From Chloroflexota bacterium (lineage in GTDB: Bacteria; Chloroflexota; UBA5177; JANWHV01): 6,513 bases of DNA. The DNA lies in the NCBI GenBank assembly GCA_025450375.1, contig JANWHO010000212.1, positions 1-6,513 on the forward strand, in the 5' to 3' direction. Position 1 is the stretch's first letter, and every line of letters begins with the position of its first letter. The notes under the pieces are model-generated. The model worked only from the letters and a program-made list of their open reading frames with translations, did not search any database and was not told where the DNA came from. Both the position numbers and the translations under genes were made by a program. Positions 6,511-6,513 of this stretch are shown here, one piece after another.

Positions 6511-6513
6511 GGC

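Noticed and set aside
1..6513. CRISPR arrays, tRNA, rRNA or insertion sequences
   Set aside because: No spaced direct-repeat array, cloverleaf, rRNA-like stretch or transposase motif was seen. The in-gene 120-bp and 144-bp periodicities are explained by TPR and Kelch repeats.

Overview
The window is GC-rich DNA (by eye about two thirds G+C) with bacterial gene organisation. It holds four protein-coding genes, of which the first runs off the left edge. The very large SARP/NB-ARC/TPR regulator, the 66-bp GTAGGGGCACC...GGTGCCCCTAC-type palindrome and the extracytoplasmic TIM-barrel/Kelch protein together suggest a Chloroflexota bacterium (Thermomicrobia-like). This is an inference from gene style, and an actinobacterium or another high-GC phylum is not excluded.

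Layout, left to right. (1) Positions 1-1459, minus strand: a partial exported or membrane-anchored protein. It joins a Spherulin-4-like (glycosidase-type TIM-barrel) domain to a Kelch beta-propeller through a Thr/Pro-rich linker. (2) Positions 1460-1664: an intergenic region with that gene's ribosome binding site and a strong 66-bp imperfect palindrome. (3) Positions 1665-2528, minus strand: an unusual 287-residue alanine-rich helical protein that looks like a polyprenyl-synthetase-fold protein lacking both aspartate-rich catalytic motifs. (4) Positions 2529-2788: a divergent control region containing three tandem 11-bp-spaced repeats and a TATACT promoter element. (5) Positions 2789-5851, plus strand: a 1020-residue AfsR/SARP-type regulator made of a winged helix, BTAD, NB-ARC ATPase, second winged helix and six exact 40-residue TPR units. 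(6) Positions 5897-6472, minus strand: a PadR-family repressor, convergent with the large regulator.

The most interesting part is the divergent pair in the middle. The three direct repeats at 2606-2635 have the 11-bp pitch known for SARP-family binding sites. On the minus strand the last repeat sits 8 bp before a poor -10-like hexamer, which is the geometry described for SARP-activated promoters. This suggests that the large regulator may directly activate the divergent synthetase-like gene. Its NB-ARC/TPR half would then be the sensor. The function of the synthetase-like protein, and therefore of the pair, cannot be told from sequence alone.
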